From NCBI RefSeq assembly GCF_000328475.2, contig NC_026484.1, forward strand, positions 682,001-746,000: 64,000 nucleotides of DNA, read 5' to 3'. The stretch is from Mycosarcoma maydis. Lineage: Eukaryota; Basidiomycota; Ustilaginomycetes; Ustilaginales. Below are positions 1 to 11,463 of this stretch, one piece after another; the stretch's first letter is position 1; every line of letters starts with the position of its first letter. The translations under genes and the position numbers were made by a program. The notes below the pieces were generated by a model that had not been told where the DNA came from, did no database searches, and was given only the letters and a program-made list of their open reading frames with translations.

Positions 1-2507
1 CTAGTAGGGCGCACGTTGGTAGGCATGCCCATCCCCAGAGTTCCCGGCGTACCTGGCGAGCCCATCGCAGTAGTGCCACCAGTCGACTGCCTCTGTCGTC
101 GAGCCGTGTCGCCGTTCTGATCAAAATGCGGGCTCGAAGTAGGTAACGAGATGTGCTCCTTGATGTTGGACTGCGAAGATTGCGAGCTGATGTTCCTCGA
201 GCTGCGTGCGAATCCAAGACGTGATAGCGTACCTTTGTTGCTGCCCCTGTCGTCCTCGTGACTGATGCTGCCCGGTCCACCTGCTCCACCGGCTTGGTTC
301 GGAGGCGGCTTGCGGTTGCGCTGGCCAAGACCGAAGAAGCTGGATCGATTGTTCTTCTCCAACGTGCCCGCTGATCCGGTCGACTCGCGCTTGCGTGGCG
401 AAGTGGGCAGGGCTCCGAGCCTGTCCTCGTTGGCGATGCCGTTGGTGGGAGCATACCGCGCGCTGGACATGCCGAACTGCGACGTGCCGGCGGGGGGCGA
501 CAACGGAGCGTCGCCACTGCCTCGCGGGAAGCCATCGCTTAAATGACGCGATCCAATTGTCTGACCGGCTTGCTGTGCCTGCCAGGCCGCAACACCAGCT
601 GCACCGCCAAACCCTTGACCGCCAAACGCTTGGGCTGGACCTCCAAATGAATCGCGATCGCGGTCGCCACCGTAGCTTTCGGGTCGACTTGAACTGGGTG
701 CAAGGCTCTGGTCTAAGCTGGTCTCAGCCATGCGTGCGCTGAGACTGCGTCCGTCGGCGTTGCTGCCGTTGTTGGATCCGGTATTGTAAGGCGAGTAGGT
801 GGGTGTTCCTGTAGCGCTGCCTGCGCCGGAAGCGATGATCGCCGGGCTGCCGAGGCTGTCCGTCGGTGCGGGTTGCGCCACGCCCGGAGTGGTGACAGCG
901 ACGGGCTTCTGTGCGCGGAGCTCCTTGATGCCGTTGGCGACTTGGAAGCGCTTGCCGAAGGCGAGAATGTCAATTTCCTTGAGAATGTTAATGTCCATCT
1001 CGAGAAGAACGTCGCCGGAGATCTCGTGCTCGCGGAACTTGCTGACTACGGCCACCTCGTCCCAGCCCTTGGAGCGAGCCCATTCGACAACGTGATCTAC
1101 GTTCCACTCGGTCGGATCATCAGGCAAGCTGGCAGATACGGTAACAACAGACTTGGGTGCATAGACGGCAGCGGATGAGCTCTGAATCGAATCTTCGTTT
1201 GCTGGCGCGGCAATAGAGGTGGCTGCAGTAGCGGTGCCAGTCGCAAGACCAGTGCCCGTACCGGTGTGGTTGCTGTCGCCGGCAATGGAACGAACGCTTT
1301 CATCAGCAGCTGGAGGAGCATGCTCGATGACAGAAGAAGCGTTGGTGGATCGATCGTGATTTGCCACGCCAGCAACAGCAGAAGCGGCGGCGCCCCCGAG
1401 TGCAACATCACCTACTCTAGCCGCAAGGACAGGAGCGGGGTCGACGGCAGGGTCAAACTGCGGAGTGGCGGAGGGGGCAGTGTTCGCGTCTGGAGCGACA
1501 GAAGGCGCAAAGTCTTCCGAAACGAGCGGCGCTGATGCTGGTGCGAAAGATTGTGCCGGCGTTTCCTTGACTTGCAATGCAGGCTGTGATGGAGAAGCCT
1601 GATTCTCAATGATCTCGTGCAGGTTAGAAGTGGGTGACTTGATCTCTCGTGCGGCGAGACCTTCGGTAGAAGTGGATGTGAGATTGCCAAAGAGCGGGCT
1701 GTGAGTCTTGTCTTGGAAATCGTCGAGTGCACCGACGACGGAGCCTTCACTGTCGCTCTCATCGCTCATATCTACGCCAGCGATTGGAGCGGCTTTCGAC
1801 TTTTCCTCGCTTGGGTCGATTTCGCCTGCGGCGAGTTTGAGCTGGCGTTCCTTCTCCCTTTCGAGAAGCAGCTCGCGCTGGCGGGCCTCCTCCTCCTCGA
1901 ATTCACGCTGAGCTTTTGCGCGCCTGCGTTGCTCTTCCTGCTTCTGGCGTTCGGCATCGCTGGCGAGGTTCTTCTGTGCATTGGCAGCGAGAGCGGCGCG
2001 AGTGGCGATAGATCTGCTAGCAAAGTCGTCGGACTCGCCGAAATTGTCAGACTGGTCGTCGGCATCGGTTCGTTCGCTGGTGAAAGAGGCACGGGACGTG
2101 TCGGCCGCCGGATTGGAGCCAAGAGCAACAGCACGTGTACCACTGCTAGTAACACCAGGAGTTTTGTGGTCGCTCTGAAGCTCGGTGAGGGCGTTGTCGA
2201 TGTCGGCCATGGTGGTGTGCATCACACCGGGCTTGCTGTTGGCAGTGACGGGAGTGCCGAGTGCGTCTGGAGTGGCATTGCCCGACGTTGCGCTGAGAGC
2301 GAGGTTGCGATCAAGCGTGGTGTAGGTGAAAGGAAAGAGGCCGGTGTGACCGCTCTCGTTGGTGCCTTGCCACCACCCGTCGCCGTAATCGTCATCCTTT
2401 TCGACGACGAGGATGCACTCGCCGGCCTTGAACGAGACTTCGTCTGGGTTCTCCGCCTCAAAGTCGTGAAGCGCCCATACGCGATCGACCGAGTTGCCAG
2501 AGGCCAT
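1..2507 (-). CDS. SH3-SAM scaffold protein, Boi1/Boi2/Pob1-like (3' end beyond window)
   Basis: Read on the minus strand from ATG at 2507, the frame stays open for 835 codons and leaves the window at position 1, so the C-terminus is missing. Residues about 8-66 form an SH3 domain: an ALHDF motif (the usual ALYDF with His for Tyr), the WW pair of GWWQG and a GLFPFTY end. Residues about 176-234 are rich in E, R, K and Q and look coiled-coil. Residues about 465-530 form a SAM domain (WNVDHVVEWARSKGW through LKEIDILAFGKRF). The rest is Ser/Ala/Thr/Gly-rich linker. SH3 then SAM is the order of yeast Boi1/Boi2 and fission yeast Pob1, which act at sites of polarised growth with Cdc42 and the exocyst; a PH domain should follow outside the window. 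The family is inferred from domain order. Confidence 0.85.
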   Translation of the reverse strand, partial: MASGNSVDRVWALHDFEAENPDEVSFKAGECILVVEKDDDYGDGWWQGTNESGHTGLFPFTYTTLDRNLALSATSGNATPDALGTPVTANSKPGVMHTTMADIDNALTELQSDHKTPGVTSSGTRAVALGSNPAADTSRASFTSERTDADDQSDNFGESDDFASRSIATRAALAANAQKNLASDAERQKQEEQRRRAKAQREFEEEEARQRELLLEREKERQLKLAAGEIDPSEEKSKAAPIAGVDMSDESDSEGSVVGALDDFQDKTHSPLFGNLTSTSTEGLAAREIKSPTSNLHEIIENQASPSQPALQVKETPAQSFAPASAPLVSEDFAPSVAPDANTAPSATPQFDPAVDPAPVLAARVGDVALGGAAASAVAGVANHDRSTNASSVIEHAPPAADESVRSIAGDSNHTGTGTGLATGTATAATSIAAPANEDSIQSSSAAVYAPKSVVTVSASLPDDPTEWNVDHVVEWARSKGWDEVAVVSKFREHEISGDVLLEMDINILKEIDILAFGKRFQVANGIKELRAQKPVAVTTPGVAQPAPTDSLGSPAIIASGAGSATGTPTYSPYNTGSNNGSNADGRSLSARMAETSLDQSLAPSSSRPESYGGDRDRDSFGGPAQAFGGQGFGGAAGVAAWQAQQAGQTIGSRHLSDGFPRGSGDAPLSPPAGTSQFGMSSARYAPTNGIANEDRLGALPTSPRKRESTGSAGTLEKNNRSSFFGLGQRNRKPPPNQAGGAGGPGSISHEDDRGSNKGTLSRLGFARSSRNISSQSSQSNIKEHISLPTSSPHFDQNGDTARRQRQSTGGTTAMGSPGTPGTLGMGMPTNVRPT

Positions 2508-3180
2508 ATTGGTAAAAGTTTGCGCGCGGAGTGCAGTGAAGCTTCGGAGTAAGCTAAGGATCTTTGTTCAAAGATGCGGTTCGCCGAGTTGGACCTATCG
2601 CGGGGCAGTTAGTCGCTTGTACCGTACGGCGAATTCCTTTTTGCAACGAGAGAGTGAACGAGCAGCGGCCGCTCGACTAGAGAGCAATCACGGATTGACT
2701 GAAAGGAGCACAGATATCCGGATGGAGATGAAAGTGGAGACGAACCCACAAGGTGGGCGGTAAAAGTGATGGGAGCCGGCTCGAAGCAGGAGCTGAAGAC
2801 GTAGATACTAGCTCCTCGGCAGGTGAGTCTGTCCAGTGTCTGTATGTATGTGTGTGTGTGTGGATGGATGCGTCCAAGCAGCAACGAGGAGTGTGAGATG
2901 AAACGATAGAGAGATTGGTGTCGACAACGTGGACGATTTTCGATTGACCGGAGCTTCGGGAATCGTGGGTTTGGCTGAGTGCGCTGTTCAATCACTTTGG
3001 CTGGTAGACTGACGACTGTCTTCTCAACCGCTGACTTGGAATCCGTGGAAAGACGGAAACAGCCATGTGAGTCTCAGTCACGGGTGTGTTTCGTGACTCG
3101 TGATTCGTGGTTGGTGCCGTATCGGCACACACGCAGGTTTGGCGCACGGTCTGCCATCGTGCCGTTCACGATTAGGGCTT

Positions 3181-3236
3181 GAATTTGGAATCTGGAATCT
3201 GGAATTTGGAATTTGGATTTTGGATTTTGGATTTCC
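3181..3236. repeat. 7-bp tandem array, GAATTTG type
   Basis: Eight consecutive 7-bp units: GAATTTG, GAATCTG twice, GAATTTG twice, GATTTTG twice, then GATTTCC. The variants are grouped within the array, not scattered, as expected when single units expand. It lies between genes. Confidence 0.9.
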
Positions 3237-3753
3237 TGATTTGCCTGATTCGTGATGAACAAGTTAAAGATGGCAAACCCTATCCGATCGAGAGTCACGT
3301 GAGTCTGAGCAACCCTTTGGGTTCCGCCACCGAGCTCGAACCACAACCGTGACTCTTCCCAACCAAAAGTATCAATCAGCACATCCAAAACAGTACTATG
3401 CCCTACACCACAAAGCTATATCGTCTGACATCATCATCCACCTTATGAGTCCATAAGACAAGCATTTTCAGGCTGCTGGTGCCGTTCTGGATTGAACTTG
3501 AGCTGTCGCTCTTGTCGCTAGCTCTGTCATCTCTAGTAGGAATACCAGCAACTCGCCTACTGAGTCAAAGGTCGTGAAGCGAGAGACCAATCACGAATGT
3601 AGGCTTTTAAATCGTTCGGTGCGTGAGGAGGTTGTATATGCTGGTTTCGGTGTCTCATTCAGTGTTCATCAGTCCGCAGTCTGTACAGCAAGCTGGCTGC
3701 AGAGTCTTGAAAGCGAGATCTGACTCGGTCCATCCGACGCAGTGAGTGACCAA

Positions 3754-3774
3754 ATTTCGCATTTCGCATTTCGC
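3754..3774. repeat. 7-bp tandem array, ATTTCGC x3
   Basis: Three exact copies of ATTTCGC, ending abruptly at CATCTTG. It lies about 210 bp beyond the DPH1 stop codon. Confidence 0.9.
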
Positions 3775-3984
3775 ATCTTGTATCGAAGCATTAGCTGCGT
3801 GCTTCTCGTTCACCTACATCGTATCCCTACCTGGGGACCTGAATCTGAATAAAAATGTTACCAACATTGCGCCTGACAATAAACTCAATCAAGATTCAGT
3901 TGCATGCTTTACAGTTGCAAGCATCAAATTGAGTCAAGTCGTGCCTTCCATAATTGTGGTCGACGTCTAGGCTTATAAATCACG

Positions 3985-5814
3985 TCAAGCTGTAGCAGCA
4001 CTGGTAGGTGTACTGCTTGCCTTAGCCCGCTTGCTTCGCAAGCTCCTCAGCAGAGCCAGGTTCGACTTTGCACCCACTGGCTTCTTCGCTGGCGCCATGC
4101 CGTGTCGTGGTGTCCAGGGTCCCAACGAGGTGTCGCTGTAAAAGTCCATTGGGTAGTCGCCATCCAGAGGCAGGTGCTTGTCTTCGGCAGGCACCGCGTC
4201 GCTGCCGTTGCCGTTGCCATCCTGCTGCTGCTTGGCCGGGGTCCTGCTCATACCCAGCCCTTGCACATCCTCCTGCCACCCTTTGACCTTCTTGACACTC
4301 ACCGCTGCCTCGTAAGGGCTGAGTAGCGGTTTGGCAAATGCCGAGCCCCAGTCAATTGACAGTCGTGGGCAGCTCGATTGAATGAAAGCCGCCAGATGCT
4401 CGCCAAACAATCCCAGCTTTTGCGGAGACAGTTCGGACAGCAGGATCGGAACATGCGGGATGGGCGGCACATGCTCAGAGAGCGATGCGCTCAGCGACTC
4501 GAGCACACGAAGGCTACCCTGCCGTCCAAGAGTGCCGAGAAGGACTCCCCATCCTGAAGCAGTGACTCGGTCCTTCTCAGCATCTACTACTACTGCCTTG
4601 TTTTTCTTGACGATCGACGTCTCAGGATCGAGGTCGAGACCTCCCACACTATCCTGGGCCAGCCTGACCGCTTCGCCACGCATCCTGCGCATCTCGGCGT
4701 GATCGTACAGCTCACGCACAAAGCGTTTCGTGTACGGGTCGTATCGGAATGCAGGAATCCGTGGGTTGGCAATCATGATCGACTCAAGATGGAAGCGTCC
4801 ATCGCCAATGTAGACAATCGCATCGATCTCGTCCTTATCGAGCTTGGGCGACGTGCATCCTAGCACTTCGCCGGGACTGAGCGGCTTGACTTGCGGTACC
4901 GTTACTTTGTACTCTCCCGAGCTCCATGCTTTCCACTTGGCTGCTTGTGTGATGTGTTGCACTGGGGCGCTCGAAGCTGTACCGGCAGTGAGCATCAACC
5001 GATCTACAGGCGACTCGGTTGACACAATCTGACCATCAGCGAGTCGATGCTGTTGCTGCCTCAAGGCTTCACGCAGCCCGTTGATGGCGTTGATGAATTG
5101 CACGGTCCCAACGAGAGCCAGATGCGTCAGAGTTGATGGTGGTGCACCACTAGCTACACTCGCTTGTTCGCCGATCTGGATCTGGGCACGGCCTGCAGAC
5201 TCGTCCACCTCAGACCTCTTGCCAGCTGCGCTCTGACTTCCGCCTAGGATCTTGGCTCTGAAGTCGTGCCTGTCGTTTGGGAAGTTAGCCCGGATCGTTG
5301 CAGCCAGATGGGCAGGGTCGATGGAGATCTCGACAAAGACGTACAACGTCTTGATTGCCGTTTGATCCACTGGTACCAGGCAGCTGTGTCCGTAATGTAC
5401 CAGCATATCGCATCCGAGCGCCATCGCTGTGTAGTCGTCCACACAACATGCGCCATACGTCACATCACCCATGATGACCGTCGTTGCATCGGTAAAGCGC
5501 TCCACAATGTCTGCGATGCCCGTCGCCCAGAGCGTGAGACCTTCGGGCATCTGAAGTGCAACGCATGACGCCGAAGCTTTGCGGATATGATGGATGGTCT
5601 TGTGGATTTCGAAATTGTAATTGGATGGTAGGATGGATTTGATGGCTTGATTGAGTGCGGGATCGTCCAGAATCTCGGCAGGCACCGCATTGGCGATTCG
5701 CGGTCGAGATGGACCTGCTACGTTACTGCTGGTATCAACGCTGACGTTTTGGCGGTTGCCGTTAGGAGAGGTAGCAGTGAACCGTTTGCGAGGATTTTCT
5801 GCGTTGCTCTGCAT
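3985..5814 (-). CDS. DPH1: Diphthamide biosynthesis protein 1 (2-(3-amino-3-carboxypropyl)histidine synthase subunit)
   Basis: A 609-residue intronless frame from ATG at 5814. With DPH2 the family forms a radical-SAM-like 4Fe-4S enzyme that moves the 3-amino-3-carboxypropyl group of S-adenosylmethionine to a histidine of elongation factor 2, the first step of diphthamide synthesis, in the cytosol. The three cluster-binding cysteine regions are visible: YGACCVDDY near residue 122, LGCTSP near 319 and [11 protein letters not shown] near 480. [11 protein letters not shown] and the C-terminal [19 protein letters not shown] are DPH1 hallmarks and separate it from DPH2. The protein is longer than the usual 430-450 residues because of Ser/Ala/Gln-rich insertions around residues 190-225 and 255-295 and a low-complexity tail. 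The family call is firm. Confidence 0.95.
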
Positions 5815-6432
5815 GTCTCGAAGCGAGTCTAGTCTGAGGTGCGGGCGACAAGAAGCTGCTCGAGGTCGTGAAGAAGAAAGAGGAGGAAGCTAGTTCCAGG
5901 GTCCAAACCAAATTCTGACAAGCTGGCCCCCCAAAAATATCAGATGTGAGTTTCGCTGACAAATCGTGACAAGGCGTTTTGTTTTGTTAAACACTCGGCC
6001 TAACAACACAGTAGGAAGGCGTGAGGCTGTTGGACAAACACGAAAAACGCATGCGAAAGGTTCTCAAACACGATACTCATTCGCGAGCAAGCTGCAGTCG
6101 GGCTTAAGGCAGAGTATTCTTCGTTCCTTTCTGACGTTGAAATTAGCATGCACGCTAACACTTAGCGTACGCGCAAGTCTAAATTGACACATGCATCCGA
6201 CGGTATTTGTGGTTGCATTTTAGGCCAACACAGTAGAACTAACTTATAGTTACGCCAAAGCAAATAACGGTGCAAGTTTTGGACATAGGGCAACTGGCCA
6301 CATGACGTAAATGTCCGAGTCGATGACAGCTTGTCCAGAAGCAAGGTTTGCCCAAAGATGCGCGCTTCCGGTCCTAACTTTTCGTTATGCGTTCGTAACA
6401 GGTGGGACACCATCACATGCAGCCTTGGACAG

Positions 6433-6445
6433 TCACGAATCGTGA
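6433..6445. promoter_or_regulatory. TCACGAWTCGTGA inverted repeat, copy 1
   Basis: A 13-bp inverted repeat with two 6-bp arms around a single A/T pair, followed by TTGAT. The same 13-mer (W = A or T) recurs at 21437, 28729 and 59034. The symmetry suggests a dimeric DNA-binding site; no factor is identified. Confidence 0.5.
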
Positions 6446-7948
6446 TTGATCGATGAAAGGTTTGATGACTTCGTGGCTGATGCTGGCTTTGAAAAATGGT
6501 CATGTGCTCTGGCTTCTTGCAAGGCACCTCAACTCGACACTTGGCTGAAACGACTTTTCTGATCAGCATCGTGGGAAGCGTTGTGATTGGCTTGGCCACG
6601 CCAAGGTGAAACGATGGTATCGGTTCGCGATTGTTACGATCGATTCATGTTTGTCATGTCCACATGCACGTACCCTGTGCCCATGAAGACCATGTAAGCA
6701 AGTGATGCTCGGAAAATAAAGGGTGTCTCTCAATCTGTTATCCGAGTCGTGTCAAATCACTTGTTCCATCAACCTGGTTCCTGTGAGACGACAGCGTGAC
6801 GTAGCTAGCCATTCGTACGGCTGCTTGTCGAACCTGCTTGCTCAGGCATGAGCTCAACAATTGATCTCGCTATGCAATACGCAAGTTTTAAGGCAATAGA
6901 ACAAGGAGATTGGACCTATGCGACATCTACCTTGCCTGTGCGAAACGACGGGATATACAGTAGGAGTGGAGCTGGTTCCAAGTCGCCTCGCAGCGTACTG
7001 TAAGTTAGCCAAGCGAAAGCTTGGCCGCCCCCTTTTCGCGCACGGCACCAAAAATAGAAACCGTGGCCGTCTTCAGGAGTAAGTCCAGGCTTTTGACAAA
7101 TTCGAACTCTAGACACGTTGCACATAGCGGCCAGATTGCCACAAGAGGGACACATCACGACGGTCTTCTGGGCGTTTCGTGGTCATCTGCTGGTCAACGA
7201 TGCCATTCGCCATGCGCCAGATTCGACTTGATTGGCTGCTTGGTGGTTGTAACCCTGCCCTTCATGCACTCCAAAATGACAACTTTGAAGAGGCCGACAT
7301 AGTACGTAACAGTATGACAACGCCAACGTGGCTGGGATCTGCACCGCATTTTGGAGCGGACAACAGGATCTAGCCCTCGTCACTGTATATGTTGCCATTG
7401 ACGCATTGTCGCCCAGGATCGTGGCGAGTCTGCGCTGGATGAGTGGCGCAAGGGATAGCTTTCAGCATTTGTACAATGTGGGTGTCGAACGTGGTCTGTG
7501 TCGGAGTCAAAAGTTGAATCGTTCGATGCCCCAGGTAACTGGGATTTGGATAAGATCTTGTCCCAATGACGCCTCGGAGACTCATGATCACCAAGTCGTC
7601 CCGACAGTAAGTCGGTCGGGGGTGTCTCGCTTAGAAGAACACATCGCAGACGAGGTTGGTTGGCTGCCACGCGCGTGAATTACCGTGACCAATGAGAATC
7701 GAGTAGGTGACAAGCGACGTGAATGGAGAGCTGAGATAGCATCACTTGCGTTCGTTTTTATTAACACGGTTCGGGTGTGGCCAAGCGAGCCCCGGCACAA
7801 ACTATACGAGCAGGAAGAAAACGAAGAAGCTTTGCCGATTGTTGGCTGTTGGTGGCGACCTTGGACATACCTCGGATGTGCGCATCTTGTCACATACTTT
7901 GCAGAGAGGCATGCCAACCCTCAGAAAGCACAGGTCGCATGAGGAGCC

Positions 7949-7965
7949 GCTGATTTGAAATCAGC
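7949..7965. repeat. 17-bp inverted repeat
   Basis: GCTGATTT, one G, then AAATCAGC: perfect 8-bp arms in gene-free sequence. It could be a binding site or chance; no T-run follows that would make it a terminator. Confidence 0.5.
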
Positions 7966-10900
7966 TTCAAAGAGCCAGCACCTCGTGGCATGGCCGAGTC
8001 GACGAGGAAGGATTTGATTGGTAGCCACGGTTTGGGGCCAATTTAGAAAACTCGTAAATCTAACTGCGTGCACTTTTTGCAGACAGTCTTCTCTTCTTTT
8101 CTGGCCTGCTTTGCACAACGAATGGAGGCATGCCAGCTCGTTTGCGATGCCGTATGATGCTTGGCGGTTCTGTGTTTCTTTGTTTGCTGTGAAACGAGCT
8201 GGCGGCTTTGGTCGGAGTCAAGAGACGCGTGGCAGTCCATTTGTGACATACAGTATTCGTCACTGTATTGTACTGCAAACTCAGAAAACGAGGCAAAATC
8301 ACGAGTGTGGGGGAGGATCGGATCGGCTCTGCACACAAACTAGCGACAGTTGTGAGTCTGGAGTCTGCATGGTGAGAACCGACGTCTAGTGGTCTCCACC
8401 AGCTTAGTCCCGTCTGAGCCGTGGCGCACTTTGCTGGGTTATCCTGCAAATTAAAGCTTGGCTTGCACTGGAGGCAGAGTGACACACCCCCGCTTTCTGA
8501 GTAGGGAGTCACATGGTACGCGACAAGACAGGCATGTGCATAGCTTGCAAGACCACTTTTGATCGTGCATGCAAAGGATGTGGCAGCCCAAGTAGCTGAC
8601 GGCGGTCGCTCCCCATCGTTCTGCTTCCAAATTGGCTCCGAAATTGGCAAGCCGATGTCGTTCACCCGAAACTGTCCGGCGATCCAGATTGATTGGTGAA
8701 AGAGATGGGGGCTGATCTGTGAAACCGAACGATTCGTGACCTCCATACAAAGAGAAGAGGCGCGTTGATTGTGGACAACCACGGAACGTAGCTCAGACAG
8801 GTTGGCAGCCAGAAGGGAGGAGACATGTGAGGAAGCAGAGCTGAGTAGGCGCTGCAGTGAGCCAAATCTGATCTAAGCGAGACTTGAGAGCAAGGACGAT
8901 GAAGGAGGCCAACTCACGACTGCTGTTGGGCTTGCCGTTTGTCTCAGAACAGCGAATCGTGAATTGCCGAAGCTGATTGGTTGAAGAAAGAATCGCGAGT
9001 GGAAATCAATGGAAAATGGATCACAAGGTGAGTGTCATTGTAAGCGGAGAGTCAACTTGCCCAATTCAAAGGCATCCCTGATCTGAAACTCACCACTGAG
9101 ACGAAAAGCGTGGCGCGACGAGCAAAGAAACACGAAACGTGCAACACAGCTGAGGTCGCTCGAGATTCCCATGCACACTGCACGATGCAGTGCTCTGCGT
9201 CTCGGATGACTGACACAATTAGTTCAAGGTACCGCGCCAAAGTCCATCATGAATGGCGTGGCCCAACTTCTCTCGATTCGCCAGTGTTTTGCAGCAGAAT
9301 CACTGTGTTTGTGGCGAGGTGACCTTGACGACACCCTTGATGCCTCTTGGCCAATTTGCGTGTCACGATCCATTGTTCACATTGTTCACAATCGTGAATC
9401 CACCACGATGATGGTTTGCAAAAAAATGCTTGTAAGAAAAACAGGCTGTCAGAACCTCTACCGGACGTAGCGGACATTGGGGAACCAGGCATAAGCCTGC
9501 ACTTTTCGTCGTGTATGTTAGGAGAGCTACGTCGCCAGGTTGCCAGGCTTCCAGGCTCGCTTGTCCAGCTTGCAGGCCAATGCCTGTGGCCAACGAGATC
9601 GAATTCTCGTTTGATGTGCAGTAAGGATTTGCATCATCAATCTAACTTATCGAAAAGTGCACATGATGAGCTGCATGCACAAGTACATACAAGTACATTG
9701 GCAGCGAGCAAGCGTTTTCGTACAGTGCTTGATTGCGAGTTCGACCTCAATATCATCATCGTCAACATCACTTGTGGTTGTGGCGTTATTGCTCACTACC
9801 CATTCACTTCTTGTCGGGACCTGAACCTCGCCAGTGCATCTGGAAGCGCGGCTCGGCAACCGTGTACTCTTTTGTAGAGCTCAATATGGATAAGATGCAG
9901 GAGAGAGGGGAATGCCGCTGAGCCGTAGCATTTTGTTTGTTTCCACCAGTGCCTGTCCCGCGGCGAGGTAGCACGTATCATCGACTCGAGCTTGCGTTTC
10001 CCAAGCATCAAGGCGTTCACTAACTAATTTGGAAGAACTTGGGCAATTGAGCTGAGGAAACGCCTGGTTTAGCTTGGAACATCCACCATGCTGTCTGCGG
10101 CCACGTCCCAAGATGTTTCTGTTGCCCAGCCAGCTCGCTTAAGCACCTCGCATGCGAGCGTGCGGGTTGCGTATTCACCCCGCCCTTTAGCCTGTTTTAC
10201 TCCCCGCCTTTTCCTAAAAATGAATTTTGTGCGACTCTGGTGGCGATGCGCTTTTCGTAGTTGTCACTGCTCCACTGCTCATCTCACCATGTCTTTGTCT
10301 CACCAGTCTCTTCCTCTTCTCTTCTCATGTTGCTATTGTCTGGTTTTCTCCGAACAGCTTAGGCCCTCAAGCTTTGACCTCTCTTTGTTTTGTGCCACAT
10401 GACTTACGACCTAGGGCGTATCCTAAACTGTTGCATTGCGCTCTAAAACACAATCATATTGTCATGAATCACGAATACCGCTCCTTCGCCTTGGCTGCGT
10501 CGCCATCTTGAAACTACTGCATTCACCCTCGTTAACACAGCTAGTGTGCTGCACTTTTGCCCTTGTTCACCGTCGTCCATGTCCCAGTAATTTCGAATCT
10601 TTATAGACTATACCTCCTAAATGCTCCTGTCCTATTCTGCCCTTAATCCGCGTTACGTTACGTCGAAGAGCATCCGAAACCGTTGCTGCGAAACATTAGC
10701 TCTTTACAACCTCATTTGTCCTGTTGGAGCTGATCCTCATGCTCTGCCTGCCTAACCGAGTTCCTATAGTTTGGCCTGGTCATACCAGCTTCGTCCACGT
10801 CTGATTTCCACCCGGCTTTTGGCTGCCGAGCTTTTGCTTCGCCTTCTCTCTGACCTCGCGCTCGCGCTCGCCCTCTCTAGCTGATGGTTTGACTGTTTCT

Positions 10901-11011
10901 CTGGCTCACCGTCTGGTCCTGTCTTGCCGCACTGTCGACCCTGGGTCTCGCCTTCCTCCGGCAATCCAAGAGCAGGCCAACCTGCACATCCCCAGATTTG
11001 CTGCTTTGTCT

Positions 11012-11463
11012 TATAAGCCTCTCTGCCTTCAACAAGTTTCCAACTATTCCTTCCTGATTATTAACGCTGTGCTCTGTATCGTTATACCCTGTGTCTCTTC
11101 GACTACGACCTCGACCATCTACATCCAAGCATACATTTCAGGACGTACAAAAGAGCGTTGTCGCTATCAAAGGCTGCCTCTTAGCATCGCGATCTGCTTC
11201 TGCGAACCTGTCCATGAAGTTCTAGCATCGCATCGCCACCTTCGTTGGACTCGTCACCACACGTCCAGGCTCGCCAAGCCACTTCAGTCGAAACTACGCG
11301 CTACTGCTCTGTCTATCCTCGGTCGCCTGTTCGTGTCTACCGCCATCCTGCACTCCGCGCTCCGCGCTCCGCTCCCCGCGACCTACCTATCTGACTACAG
11401 TCACCAGATTCCTCTCGCTTTGCCTTCGGAATTGCAACCCAGTGAATCAATTCTTGTTTCAAG
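11012..11463 (+). promoter_or_regulatory. Putative TATA box and long pyrimidine-rich leader of the zinc-cluster gene
   Basis: TATAAG at 11012-11017 is followed by about 450 nt of C/T-rich sequence that runs straight to the start codon. By eye this stretch has only one ATG, at 11214, which opens a three-codon upstream frame (Met-Lys-Phe, stop at 11223-11225). Shortage of ATG over such a length is what a transcribed 5' leader would show. A CTCCGCG heptamer repeats 2.7 times at 11353-11371. The TATA call is tentative. Confidence 0.45.

Larger units (their letters stand above)
2508..3984. other. Intergenic region between the SH3-SAM gene and DPH1
   Basis: Upstream side of the SH3-SAM gene and downstream side of DPH1. 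No convincing gene is seen. It holds a TATG/TG microsatellite near 2843-2862, two 7-bp tandem arrays (3181-3236 and 3754-3774) and single copies of the TCGTGA/TCACGA motif near 3100, 3250 and 3587. Confidence 0.7.
5815..11011. other. Gene-poor 5.2 kb region
   Basis: No frame here shows a recognisable domain. The longest, 240 codons on the minus strand at 8060-8782, has atypical composition. Seen: TCACGAATCGTGA inverted repeat at 6433-6445, a 17-bp inverted repeat with 8-bp arms at 7949-7965, and single TCGTGA/TCACGA motifs near 5950, 8735, 8952, 9391 and 10467. From about 10200 the plus strand becomes pyrimidine-rich, which probably marks promoter and leader of the zinc-cluster gene. The rest could hold noncoding transcripts; nothing in the sequence proves this. 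Confidence 0.6.

Noticed and set aside
1701..2552. 283-codon open frame on the plus strand
   Set aside because: It is antisense to the SH3-SAM gene, whose minus-strand translation has two clear domains. The plus frame has no domain and is a composition shadow.
8060..8782. 240-codon minus-strand frame in the gene-poor region
   Set aside because: No domain, signal peptide or conserved pattern, and its composition does not resemble the window's real genes. Kept only as part of the gene-poor region note.
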